NCBI RefSeq assembly: GCF_004006535.1
Contig: NZ_RLIH01000017.1
Span: 1-42,411, forward strand
Direction: 5' to 3'
DNA: 42,411 bases
Source: Anaerosphaera multitolerans
Lineage (GTDB): Bacteria > Bacillota > Clostridia > Tissierellales > Peptoniphilaceae
The notes beneath the pieces were generated by a model. That model was not told where the DNA came from and did not search any database. It saw only the letters and a program-made list of their open reading frames with translations. Below are positions 26,528 through 34,427 of this stretch, in pieces. The position numbers and the translations under genes are program-made. How positions within the stretch are numbered: position 1 is the stretch's first letter; every line of letters begins with the position of its first letter.

Positions 26528-27120
26528 AATTAATACTCTACTTTCTCATTAGAGGGATAATAGTTTTTATTTTGACCTTTTCCATTTTTTCAATAGTAAG
26601 AACTAAGTACTTCAGCTATTTAAAGAAGAACTCCTCTCCCAAAAGAGAGGTTTTACTAAGCGTGTTTATAGCTTATATCTCAGTTTTATGCTTATTTTTA
26701 TTTACACCTAACGTATTAATTGCCAATTCAGGTATAGATTTAAGTGCTGAAAATTTTGATTTTGTTGGCGATTTTAAAGATAGAATTACTTCAGGTGCAT
26801 GGGGTGTAAATTTAATACCCTTTAAAACCATTATTAGCTATGTTAAGTATTCCAATTTTCACAATGCCTTTTTAAATATTGCGGGAAATATTCTTATTTT
26901 TATTCCCTTGGGATTACTTCTTCCAATAATATATAAGGGGTTTAGAAAATTTTCAAAAACTTTTTTAGCCAGTGTTTTTTTCAGTTTATTTATTGAATTT
27001 ATTCAATTTTTTATAGGCCGTTCTGTGGATATTGATGATTTATTTTTAAATACTATTGGAGGATTAACAGGATATTTAATTTTTCATTTATTATATAAAA
27101 ATGGAAAAATCAAAGTTTGA
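26524..27120 (+). CDS. VanZ-like membrane protein
   Basis: This 198-aa membrane protein has about five hydrophobic segments. It carries the VanZ-family core: WGVNLIPFKTI near residue 96, then NIAGNILIFIPLGLLLP, a basic loop, FIEFIQFFIGRSVDIDDLFLNTIGG, and a final helix. VanZ-like proteins are widespread in Firmicutes. VanZ itself gives low-level teicoplanin resistance in enterococci, but the role of most homologues is unknown, and no van genes lie here. It is coupled to the HAD phosphatase by a four-base overlap. Its stop codon overlaps the -35 box of the tmRNA promoter. Confidence 0.88.
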   Translation: MKLILYFLIRGIIVFILTFSIFSIVRTKYFSYLKKNSSPKREVLLSVFIAYISVLCLFLFTPNVLIANSGIDLSAENFDFVGDFKDRITSGAWGVNLIPFKTIISYVKYSNFHNAFLNIAGNILIFIPLGLLLPIIYKGFRKFSKTFLASVFFSLFIEFIQFFIGRSVDIDDLFLNTIGGLTGYLIFHLLYKNGKIKV

Positions 27121-27145
27121 CCTTCCTTGATTATTCTTATATAAT
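27117..27145 (+). promoter_or_regulatory. Promoter of tmRNA
   Basis: TTGACC (27117-27122), a 17-base spacer and TATAAT (27140-27145). The -35 box overlaps the vanZ-like stop codon, and the mature tmRNA starts 11 bases past the -10. Confidence 0.85.
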
Positions 27146-27155
27146 AATAGTACAA

Positions 27156-27501
27156 GGGGGCGAAATTGGCTTCGACGGGGGTCTGAAACTTTTAGTAGCG
27201 AGCCGTTGTGAGGAACAACGATAAAAGCTTCAACAAAAACAAACGATAACGAAAATTACGCGTTAGCTGCCTAAGCTGCAGCTCATCTATTGAAAGAGCC
27301 CCACGGCTTTCAAATAGGTGTCAAATTCAGTGGGAAACGAAACTCTGCAAGTTGCCATAACAGAGGGGGTATCAATGGCAATATAGTTTGAAAATCCTGT
27401 TAATTGGAGTTTTAAACCGAATCCCAAATAATTAACTGCGCTCGGAGAAACTGACTGGGAAGGGCTTTCGGACGTGGGTTCAACTCCCACCGCCTCCACC
27501 A
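27156..27501 (+). ncRNA. ssrA: Transfer-messenger RNA (tmRNA)
   Basis: tmRNA with SmpB rescues stalled ribosomes and tags the unfinished protein for degradation. The 346-nt one-piece molecule has a tRNA-like end: GGGGGCG at 27156 pairs with CGCCTCC before ACCA at 27501. The conserved GGCTTCGACGGGGG follows the 5' end, and GGTTCAACTCCCACC forms the T-arm. The tag frame (27227-27274) reads ASTKTNDNENYALAA then TAA, ending in the ALAA proteolysis signal. The exact resume codon (GCT at 27227) is inferred from the frame and from the 15-residue length, the same as in Bacillus subtilis. Confidence 0.97.
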
Positions 27502-27619
27502 TACATACTGTATTTTGTGTTGCTTTAGAACATAAAAATACTTTTTGTTTTAGTATTTTGTATTCTCTTTGTTTTTATTTTCTAAAAACAACTATAAAAA
27601 TCATATAATATAAAACATT

Positions 27620-27650
27620 AAGAGAGTACCTTCGTCAGTACTCTCTTTTA
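27620..27650 (+). terminator. Probable terminator of tmRNA
   Basis: A 10-bp stem AAGAGAGTAC/GTACTCTCTT (27620-27629 with 27638-27647) is followed by TT. A weaker AT hairpin (27535-27559) lies closer to the tmRNA end. Reading continues AT-rich on both sides, and it could work in either direction. Confidence 0.6.
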
Positions 27651-27663
27651 ATATTATTTCGCT

Positions 27664-27843
27664 CTATTGGTTTTTCTTTAAGTAAAATTTTAAACTACAG
27701 TCGATCTTCTTTCGTTGTTTATCTCTTATAAAGTTTTCCACTTCTTTTGCAATTATTTATCTCAGTTGATTAATTATTGCAATCCCCAAAAGTATTTGTA
27801 AAATCATCCACGAAATCGTATTAAAATCATATAACAATTTCAT
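27664..27843 (-). pseudogene. Small single-helix membrane ORF interrupted by an in-frame TAA
   Basis: An ATG at 27843 with GAGGTGAT upstream opens 28 codons: KLLYDFNTIS, then a hydrophobic WMILQILLGIAII, then NQLR. They end at TAA (27759-27757). The same frame continues for 30 more codons (IIAKEVENFIRDKQRKKID...) to TAG at 27666. Read through, this would be a 59-codon protein with one membrane helix and a basic tail. I do not recognise the family. A real 28-aa peptide is possible, for example of the small hydrophobic toxin type, but the charged continuation in frame suggests a broken gene. Confidence 0.4.
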
Positions 27844-27848
27844 TCTCA

Positions 27849-27992
27849 TCACCTCATACCGATTTTACTTACTCTTATAGCATTATAATAATATAGAATT
27901 GCACTCATTTCAAAGATTAATACTTTGTTTTTAGATAGTGCTTTCAGATTTAATCTTTCGTGATATATTGTGATTAACATAATTCTTTTCAC
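27849..27992 (-). CDS. Hypothetical 47-aa ORF upstream of the interrupted membrane ORF
   Basis: A GTG at 27992 has a strong AGGGGTGAT site 4 bases before it and opens 47 codons ending at TGA 27849. The next ORF starts 5 bases later, and its ribosome binding site lies inside the last codons here, so the two are laid out as a coupled pair. The protein is basic (KRIMLITIYHERLNLKALSK...) with no motif I can name. It may be a remnant of a longer gene or a true small protein. The unusually good translation signals are the main support. Confidence 0.35.
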   Translation of the reverse strand: MKRIMLITIYHERLNLKALSKNKVLIFEMSAILYYYNAIRVSKIGMR

Positions 27993-28003
27993 ATATCACC
28001 CCT

Positions 28004-28038
28004 TTGCCTCTTATTATAGTTTATGTAGTAAGAGGCAA
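28004..28038 (-). promoter_or_regulatory. Inverted repeat directly upstream of the 47-aa ORF
   Basis: A perfect 10-bp dyad TTGCCTCTTA/TAAGAGGCAA (28029-28038 with 28004-28013) has a 15-base centre that contains TATAAT on the minus strand. It abuts the AGGGGTGAT ribosome binding site. It could be an operator across a promoter, or a leader hairpin controlling translation. Confidence 0.45.
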
Positions 28039-28432
28039 TTTTCTGCTATTTAATGGAAATTTCTTATTAAATTTCTTTAAGTCAAGACTAGATGATTTTA
28101 TAACTTCTTACAAAATTAGAGATATTGTAGTTTTATATTTTAGCGGGATAATTTCTAGTAAAAAGACCAATACAATCTTACGTTTATGAAATAATTTTAA
28201 CCGGACCTTTAACAGATGATTTAATAAAGGACTATAATTTATAACAAAGTACTCTAATCAATAATCTTCTAGCTTTGTCCTATCTTTAATTAAATATTTA
28301 TTTTATAACTCTTTAGTTTCTTATAGAACTGATAATATACTTATCACAAAATATATATTCAATACCTTTTCAAAATCACTTGTACTTATTTTTAATCTAC
28401 TTTCAGCTTATATCTAAGTTATATTGCTCTCT
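28039..28432. other. Non-coding AT-rich stretch
   Basis: No ORF with start signals, no RNA gene and no clear hairpin was seen in these 394 bases. It forms part of a decayed region between tmRNA and the ATPase/VWA operon. Confidence 0.4.
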
Positions 28433-28705
28433 TTATTCTTCAAAATTTGGAATAACTTCCCTAGTCTCCACTCTTCTCTCCAAAGCTTTCTTTAGATACT
28501 TTATATATGTACTTTGTTGTTTGTTTAAATATTTTTTGATAAAGGGTTTCATCCAAAATTTTTTAGGTCTAACATCTTCTGTAAAATCAACAGTGGTATT
28601 TTCTCCGTCAAAGGTAAATATACCAATCCAATGTCCGCTTATATTTTCGTTGTCCATGTCAAATTCATATGTACTATATGGCTCCAGCTTCGTTATTGTA
28701 AACAA
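28433..28705 (-). pseudogene. C-terminal half of an SRPBCC/polyketide-cyclase-like protein
   Basis: The 90 codons read FTITKLEPYSTYEFDMD, then GHWIGIFTFDGENTTVDFTED, then a C-terminal helix FIKKYLNKQQSTYIKYLKKALE. This order of strands and the long last helix is the second half of the SRPBCC (START-like) ligand-binding fold. The first 50-60 residues expected in that family are missing. The frame upstream meets a TAG within about 70 bases and shows no family resemblance. There is no ribosome binding site at the TTG start. It is best read as a 5'-truncated remnant. Confidence 0.55.
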
Positions 28706-28889
28706 GAGTGTATTGATGAGCGTAGTTCTATAGAGTTTTAAATTGATTATAATAAATTTCTAAGGCAGTTTATCTGCTTATTTTGTCTTGTAAAAATACC
28801 TTATAGATTTAAAGACCAACTATTTAATAGTTTTTTATAGCACAATTTTTTGCTACCTTTTCACTGTAAGATTTAAGAAAGTAAGAACT

Positions 28890-29162
28890 ATGTTTACATT
28901 TACCAATAAATTTATATCAAATGAAAAAAATATGGAATTTTTAAAAACTCACATGATGGGTCCAAATGCCATGCGTCTATCAGAAGAATTGGCATCTCAT
29001 TTAGAAATAATTGTAAATATTAGTGAAATGCAAAGTACCCAAGAGGCATGGAGTGAATGGTTAAAAGCTTACCATCCCGTTGTTGCCGGAGATATTAAAA
29101 TGATGGAGGCTGAAGGCGGAAAATATTTTAATATTATCCAATTAATTGCCAAAGTAAAATAA
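28890..29162 (+). pseudogene. Class I SAM methyltransferase remnant lacking its catalytic core
   Basis: The 90-codon frame joins a typical N-terminus, FISNEKNMEFLKTHMMGPNAMRL followed by SEELASHLEI, to a typical C-terminus, EMQSTQEAWSEWLKA...EGGKYFNIIQLIAKVK. Both belong to a methyltransferase family of about 240-250 aa. In that family the GxGxG SAM-binding loop and substrate region lie between them; here they are absent, so roughly 150 residues have been deleted in frame. The protein cannot bind SAM in the usual way. A weak purine-rich site precedes the ATG. The family assignment is from memory of the MMGPNAMRL signature. Confidence 0.6.
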
Positions 29163-29197
29163 TCATTAATTTTACAGTATTTAAAGTTCTAAAATGT

Positions 29198-29226
29198 AAA
29201 ATACCGTCTAATAAGGCGGTATTTTT
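29198..29226 (-). terminator. Bidirectional terminator ending the ATPase/propeller/VWA operon
   Basis: A 9-bp stem AAAATACCG/CGGTATTTT (29198-29206 with 29217-29225) gives a U-run on either strand. It lies between the convergent methyltransferase remnant and the VWA gene. Confidence 0.8.
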
Positions 29227-29234
29227 GAATTTAA

Positions 29235-31139
29235 CTATCTACTTCCTATAAATATTTCACTCATATTTTTTGAAACGGCTTTTAATAACTCCCTTGGAAG
29301 TTTCCCCACGTTCTCACCTAAAATTATTCCTCGCGGCTTGCTATAATTTTCATTCCAAACGTAATTAAAAACTTTCCTGCTTCGTTCATTTGTCTCTCCT
29401 ATTTGAAATCCATAAACTTCTACATTTTTATTTAAAAGTTCATCAATTACTTCCCTTGTAGCTCCGGGAAAACTTGAGGCACCGTCGGTAATTTCAAAAA
29501 TTATTTTTATCAGTTTTCCTTTTTTCAGTTTTCTTTCCTCTAAACTTGTAATTGAGTCGGATATCTCCCTTAGACAATTTGCATCATCTGTGGAGCCGTC
29601 TTCACCATTTAATCTGACTATGGATTTTATTATTTCACTTTCCTCTTTCTCCTTAGAACTACTATTAAAGTTCTTCACTTTATGACAATCACTTCCAAAA
29701 AAATAAGTTTCACTTAAAGCCTCTATTTTTTGATTTAATTTATTACTATTTGCTTTTAAGTAATTATTGAAATCGTCAATGGATAACAGTGTTACTGCCA
29801 AGGCCTTTCTCGCTTCTTCTATTTTTTCTTCATTCATAGAACCCGAATTGTCAATTACAAAGGAAATTTCAATTTTTTCAGGTAAGATTTTATTTTCATC
29901 GCTTAATAAGTACCTGTTAAAAAGTTTTAAATTCTTATAACTTCCCTTTTTTTCCGCCTCTATAAAATCAGGATAATACTTAATTAAACTATCTACATCA
30001 AGCTTTCCTCTAATCTGCTCTCTTACCTCCACATTTACTTCCCTTCTGGCACTTCCAATTAATTTACGCCAAAATTCTTTCATCAACTCCCGCTCTGTGC
30101 TCATTAAGTCCGAATAATACTTAAATGTGAGAAAATCTAATTTACTAATTCCATACTCTTTTAAATTACTTTGCCCTAGATTTTGAGTTTTAGAATTTTT
30201 CTGTAACTCCTCCATTTCCTTTAGTATTGTTCTAACTTCCTCTTGACTGGATTCCAGTTCTCCCTTTACTCTTTCTCCTTTAAACTCCTGTCCTTCTAAA
30301 TCCTCCATACCTTTTCTACTAAAGGACATTTTTGAAATTTCACCTTCCCAAAGTTTTCTATATATTGGGTAAATAAAAGAGCGCACTAAGTCATCTCGCC
30401 TTTCAATTCCATCTCCTTTGTTAATTTGTCTTATTAACTCCCCGCGTAAAAAGGAATATATATCTCTATTAAAAATTTTATTTTCAAATTCCTCTTTTAC
30501 TTCCTCCTTTAACTCAACCCCCATTCCATACAACTCAATATATAAAAAGGTATTTATAAATACCTTGTGGTTCCCCATTTCAAAAAGGCTATCCCTGTTT
30601 TTGCCAATACTTTTCATATATGAAATTACTTTTACGAAATTTTCCTCTTCTCTATAAATTGGACAAAGTTGCAAAACTCTTAAAAAAGAATAGTACTTAT
30701 CAAAGGAATATAAGAAATCTAAAATTTCCCTTTCCACATATTGATAAATTATTTTATCGTTGTAAAATTCTTCTAAATTCTTTTTCTTTACTATACTTAA
30801 AATATATTCAGTCATATGTTCAATTTCTTTTCGCCAATCTTCTCTCCTATTTAAATACTTCTTCGTATTATTTTTCCAGTCAGGATACAGGGCAAGCTCA
30901 TAGTATATGTGGAATAATATTTCATTGTCATCTAACTCTCTTTCCAAAAAACTTGCCAAAGGTAGAAATAATATTCCCTGAGCCGGTTTAAATACAAATT
31001 TTTCCAAACATTCATCAGCTACATATTCAAGATTAGAATCTCCGGTAAAGGTTGATAGGGAACGCTTTTCACGCAATAAAAATTCCTCAAAGTGTTTTTT
31101 AGATTCCTCTATTAAAGTTTTTTCATCAATTTCAAACAT
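29235..31139 (-). CDS. VWA-domain protein partner of a MoxR-like ATPase
   Basis: This 634-aa cytosolic protein has a C-terminal von Willebrand factor A domain (about residues 420-610). The complete MIDAS is IDNSGSMNEEK (DxSxS near 430), a Thr in GEDGSTDDA near 517, and Asp in FEITDGASS near 552. The N-terminal 400 residues are helical and charged, with a coiled-coil-like stretch near 280-330. A segment LFHIYYELALYPDW near 77-90 recalls metallopeptidase-like domains found with such VWA proteins but lacks HExxH. The ATG at 31139 is favoured over the GTG just before it by spacing from GAGGTG. It is the last gene of a three-gene operon, 9 bases after the propeller gene. VWA proteins of this kind act with MoxR ATPases as metal-dependent or chaperone-like adaptors. 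Confidence 0.85.
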   Translation of the reverse strand: MFEIDEKTLIEESKKHFEEFLLREKRSLSTFTGDSNLEYVADECLEKFVFKPAQGILFLPLASFLERELDDNEILFHIYYELALYPDWKNNTKKYLNRREDWRKEIEHMTEYILSIVKKKNLEEFYNDKIIYQYVEREILDFLYSFDKYYSFLRVLQLCPIYREEENFVKVISYMKSIGKNRDSLFEMGNHKVFINTFLYIELYGMGVELKEEVKEEFENKIFNRDIYSFLRGELIRQINKGDGIERRDDLVRSFIYPIYRKLWEGEISKMSFSRKGMEDLEGQEFKGERVKGELESSQEEVRTILKEMEELQKNSKTQNLGQSNLKEYGISKLDFLTFKYYSDLMSTERELMKEFWRKLIGSARREVNVEVREQIRGKLDVDSLIKYYPDFIEAEKKGSYKNLKLFNRYLLSDENKILPEKIEISFVIDNSGSMNEEKIEEARKALAVTLLSIDDFNNYLKANSNKLNQKIEALSETYFFGSDCHKVKNFNSSSKEKEESEIIKSIVRLNGEDGSTDDANCLREISDSITSLEERKLKKGKLIKIIFEITDGASSFPGATREVIDELLNKNVEVYGFQIGETNERSRKVFNYVWNENYSKPRGIILGENVGKLPRELLKAVSKNMSEIFIGSR

Positions 31140-31148
31140 CACTTCACC

Positions 31149-32315
31149 TCAACTCCTACTCCACAAATCCTCTGCTGTTCTAATTCTTTTTACATCAATT
31201 AACTTAAAATTATTATCCAGGTCCACAGCTAAGTATTTAGAATTTTCAAACTGCAATAAATCTGTAAAAAATAAATCTTCATAGATGTTTTTTTCATTTA
31301 AACTCCACTGCCCAAAATTTTCTTCAAATAGATACATAATTCCATCTTCGCTTAAAACTATGGCCGTACCCTCTTTAGATACACCATAAAACAAATTACC
31401 TTTAAGGGAATAAGATTTTATCGACGATTCTTTAAGTGATACTATCTTTAATTTACCTTCATCACCTAAAATCATTAACTTATCTTTAAATCCCTTTTCA
31501 TCTTCCAATAAAGTAAGATTTCTAACTTTCCCGGAAAAAATTTCTTCTTTTCTTATAATTTTAAACTCCCCATTACTTACCTCTATTAGGAACAACTTTC
31601 CCTCATCCGTCCCCAGAGCAAAAGTATTTTCGTCAACATAAGCCATAGCAGTACAATTAAAAGCATCTGTTTCAAAAACTTTTAATACTTCTTCATCTTT
31701 AAACTCCAATAAATTTAATTTCCCATATCCATCCTCTACTACATAGAAATTTTCATTTAAAGCTATACATTTTGAAATATTAAAATTATAAACCGCCCCT
31801 AACTTTAAATTTTCAGCAAACTCCAAAGTATTTTTAAATTTGTTTGATTTAAAAAGATAAATCTTATTTTTAGCCGTAAATAAAACCATCTTATCTTTTT
31901 CTATTTTTTTGGCCCATACTACTTTTTCTTTTATTTTTTCCAAAGGAGAGCTCCAATTTATTTCAATGGTTTCATCCTTTAATCTATTTATATTTAAAAA
32001 ATAAATTCCACCTTCCAAAGTATTTACCAAGTATAGTTTTTCATCTATAAAGTATGTTTTTCTTATAGAGCTGTTGTTTTTTATATTTTTAATTTCCAGA
32101 GTATCTTCTATATTTATAAAAGTAGTGAAGTTGTCCTTTCCCCTATAATAGGGAACTAAGGCTGTTAAAATTTTGTCCTCTAAATCCGACAACTCCTTAA
32201 GTTCACTTTTAAAATTCTCTTCCAATATGCCATTTTCTTTACTTTTATTAAGTTTTCTTCTTAAAACTTCAACTTGCTCTTTAAAGTAAATTCTTTCTTG
32301 TAATAAGTCATCCAT
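31149..32315 (-). CDS. Propeller-like protein in the MoxR/VWA operon
   Basis: The 388-aa soluble protein starts with a helical, probably coiled-coil segment (1-58, rich in Glu and Lys). Repeated beta-rich units of about 40 residues follow, such as KMVLFTAKNKIYLFKSN, ENFYVVEDGYGKLNLLEF, NTFALGTDEGKLFLIEVS, KLMILGDEGKLKIVSL and TAIVLSEDGIMYLFEE. This is the pattern of a WD40- or YVTN-like propeller of about seven blades, although Trp-Asp ends are absent. It has no signal peptide. Its ATG overlaps the end of the ATPase gene by 8 bases, so the two are translationally coupled. The likely role is a recognition scaffold for the ATPase and VWA pair. No named family can be assigned. Confidence 0.7.
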   Translation of the reverse strand: MDDLLQERIYFKEQVEVLRRKLNKSKENGILEENFKSELKELSDLEDKILTALVPYYRGKDNFTTFINIEDTLEIKNIKNNSSIRKTYFIDEKLYLVNTLEGGIYFLNINRLKDETIEINWSSPLEKIKEKVVWAKKIEKDKMVLFTAKNKIYLFKSNKFKNTLEFAENLKLGAVYNFNISKCIALNENFYVVEDGYGKLNLLEFKDEEVLKVFETDAFNCTAMAYVDENTFALGTDEGKLFLIEVSNGEFKIIRKEEIFSGKVRNLTLLEDEKGFKDKLMILGDEGKLKIVSLKESSIKSYSLKGNLFYGVSKEGTAIVLSEDGIMYLFEENFGQWSLNEKNIYEDLFFTDLLQFENSKYLAVDLDNNFKLIDVKRIRTAEDLWSRS

Positions 32316-34368
32316 CTAACTCATCCTCTGTAAGCTCAAGCAGATGTTTTGAATGTTCTAAATGTGACAGTTTTTTATCTAATATTTGATATTGCTCCAC
32401 ATCAATATTAGGCATAATTTCTTCTTTAAAGTATATTTTTAACTCTTGGGGGATTTCTCTTCTCTGATTTTCTCTACCAAAGGCCAAATAAAGTAAATCC
32501 AAGTAGCTTAAAGGCATAACTTCAGCTCTGCTATAACTATACTCCCATTTTCTAATCTCACTATAGCTACTTAAAGCACTTCCGATTTTTTTAGTCCTTA
32601 CATTCCAGCCTTCACTTTCAGAAAAGAAACCAAATCGTACAGCTTGAGAAAGTATATAATTCTGATCATCTGGATTTGTTATTGAACTTATAAAACCATC
32701 CCAAAGCGCTTTGCTTAAATCCTTTTCTTCTCCAAAGTTCCAATTGTCCAAAACATTTAAAATATTCCTAATTGAAAGTACTGATTCTTTAAGTTCCACT
32801 TCATCTGAACTAAAGGTCTGCTCAATACCGTCATCCCACTTTCCCATAAATACATTTTGAGTTACTTTACTTAGCTGAGCAAATCTAAATAACTCCTCCA
32901 AAGTTTTCTTGGGATTGGGAAGATATATATTTCCATTGTCATCTGCAAGTCTGGCTATAATTATTCTAAAAAGTTCATTTTCTTTGGGATTTTCCTGTTC
33001 AAAAAGAGAACCTACAATTTCTTGAGGCGGATAATTGTATTCAATTGTAGTAAGACGGGATTTAAAGGCAGGATTAAGTTCATTAGTTCCTTCATAGTTT
33101 ACATTCTCCGTAGATAGATTTCCCGTTCCAATAAATCCAAAACCCTGTTTAATATATACAGGTCCCACACCTGTAATATAAGCCGTACTTCCAACTCGCT
33201 TTTGCAAGATGTCATTTAAGCCTATTAAATTTTGCATTGCTATGGTGTTAAGTTCATCTACAATTACTGTCCTACCCTCTTTTACCGCTATTAAAATCTC
33301 TCTTTCTATTTTTTTAATTTCTGTTCCGAAGGCACTGTTACTTGCAACTAATAAATCCGAAAAACTCTTCCATATTTGAATTTTAAGTTGAAGCTGCTCT
33401 TCTTCCGTCATCTCGCTTAATGTGTCCTTATGTTCTTCCAACCAACTATAAAAATCTACAATTATCATATTTAAATAATCCGAAAAAGACTTCTCTGAAA
33501 AACTTTGCTCCAAGGATAAAGTCTTTTCCACAAACATATCCTCATAAGTTAAATTATAGGACCCTGAAATAAATAAAGGTTGTAACTCCTCTAACTCTTC
33601 TTTACTGCCCTTTAGCAGTATGTCGCTATAATATTTTCTCTTCTCTTTATTAAGTTCTATAAATTTTTTAAAAGCTTCTTCTTCCGAACACTCCATATTA
33701 TCTTTAATCCAATCGTTCATCTCTTTTTCCAATTCGGATTGAATTCTATTCTCCACAGTAAATTCCAAAGCGGCCTCTGTTGCCAGTTGAGTTTTTCCGC
33801 TTCCCAAATGTCCCACAATATAGACGGGTTTTCCCAATTCAAGAGAACTTACAACTTTTTCTTTTGCCTCCAGTACATAGGGACTTGTAACCAACTTTTG
33901 CTGGTGTTGAGTTTCTATATCCCTAAGTAGTTCTTGTTTATAGTAGACTTCCCAAGCTTCGGGTGACTCCTTTAAAAGAGTTTCCAATTCCCTTTCCAAT
34001 TCCTTTATTCTATCCACTCTGTATCTTGTTGCGGAATTACTGCTATGACGGTTTGTTTTTTCTCTATTAACTCTTCTCTCCCAGCGCAAGAGAAATTTTT
34101 CATAATCTATTGAATTTCTAATTTCCTCCAGTTCTTCTTCTTTTTTTAATTTTTCCCTTTTAATATAATCTTTGTATTTTTTATAATAAAAATTTTCTTC
34201 TGTGGTTTTATTAACCTCTACCTTCTCTGTTTTTCGAAATCTTTTTAAAAATATATTTTCCTCTTCATCATAATTTTCTATATTTTGCAATGCTTCATTT
34301 CTCAAATCAGTTTCATATAAACTTTGAATTTCCTCTAATGTTGGAATAGTTTTACTTCTACTTTCCAT
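32308..34368 (-). CDS. MoxR-like AAA+ ATPase with long N-terminal and internal insertions
   Basis: This 686-aa ATPase is probably the motor of the operon. A charged, coiled-coil-like N-terminus covers residues 1-160. The AAA_5/MoxR core has Walker A GHLGSGKT (186-193), Walker B TVIVDE (367-372) followed by LNTI, sensor 1 FIGTGN (412-417), and an arginine-finger region NPAFKSRL near 432-439. A helical lid domain follows. Walker A and Walker B are about 175 residues apart, far more than the roughly 65 usual for MoxR. The extra part (about 205-355) is helical and acidic, so it is a distinctive insertion. AGGAGGTG precedes the ATG. MoxR ATPases work with VWA proteins to remodel or insert cofactors into target complexes; the target here is unknown. 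Confidence 0.85.
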   Translation of the reverse strand: MESRSKTIPTLEEIQSLYETDLRNEALQNIENYDEEENIFLKRFRKTEKVEVNKTTEENFYYKKYKDYIKREKLKKEEELEEIRNSIDYEKFLLRWERRVNREKTNRHSSNSATRYRVDRIKELERELETLLKESPEAWEVYYKQELLRDIETQHQQKLVTSPYVLEAKEKVVSSLELGKPVYIVGHLGSGKTQLATEAALEFTVENRIQSELEKEMNDWIKDNMECSEEEAFKKFIELNKEKRKYYSDILLKGSKEELEELQPLFISGSYNLTYEDMFVEKTLSLEQSFSEKSFSDYLNMIIVDFYSWLEEHKDTLSEMTEEEQLQLKIQIWKSFSDLLVASNSAFGTEIKKIEREILIAVKEGRTVIVDELNTIAMQNLIGLNDILQKRVGSTAYITGVGPVYIKQGFGFIGTGNLSTENVNYEGTNELNPAFKSRLTTIEYNYPPQEIVGSLFEQENPKENELFRIIIARLADDNGNIYLPNPKKTLEELFRFAQLSKVTQNVFMGKWDDGIEQTFSSDEVELKESVLSIRNILNVLDNWNFGEEKDLSKALWDGFISSITNPDDQNYILSQAVRFGFFSESEGWNVRTKKIGSALSSYSEIRKWEYSYSRAEVMPLSYLDLLYLAFGRENQRREIPQELKIYFKEEIMPNIDVEQYQILDKKLSHLEHSKHLLELTEDELDG

Positions 34369-34393
34369 TAAAACACCTCCTACAAGTAGAACT

Positions 34394-34420
34394 AAATCCC
34401 AAACACACAGCTTGGGATTT
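34394..34420 (-). terminator. Possible terminator of the oleate hydratase gene
   Basis: A 9-bp stem AAATCCCAA/TTGGGATTT (34394-34402 with 34412-34420) lies 7 bases after the oleate hydratase stop. The U-run is poor, so it may only slow transcription before the ATPase operon. Confidence 0.5.
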
Positions 34421-34427
34421 AATTTCT

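Noticed and set aside
27287-27502. 71-aa minus-strand ORF
   Set aside because: It lies inside the tmRNA gene on the other strand.
28004-28189. 61-aa plus-strand ORF
   Set aside because: It begins at a TTG inside an inverted repeat with no ribosome binding site and shows no family features.
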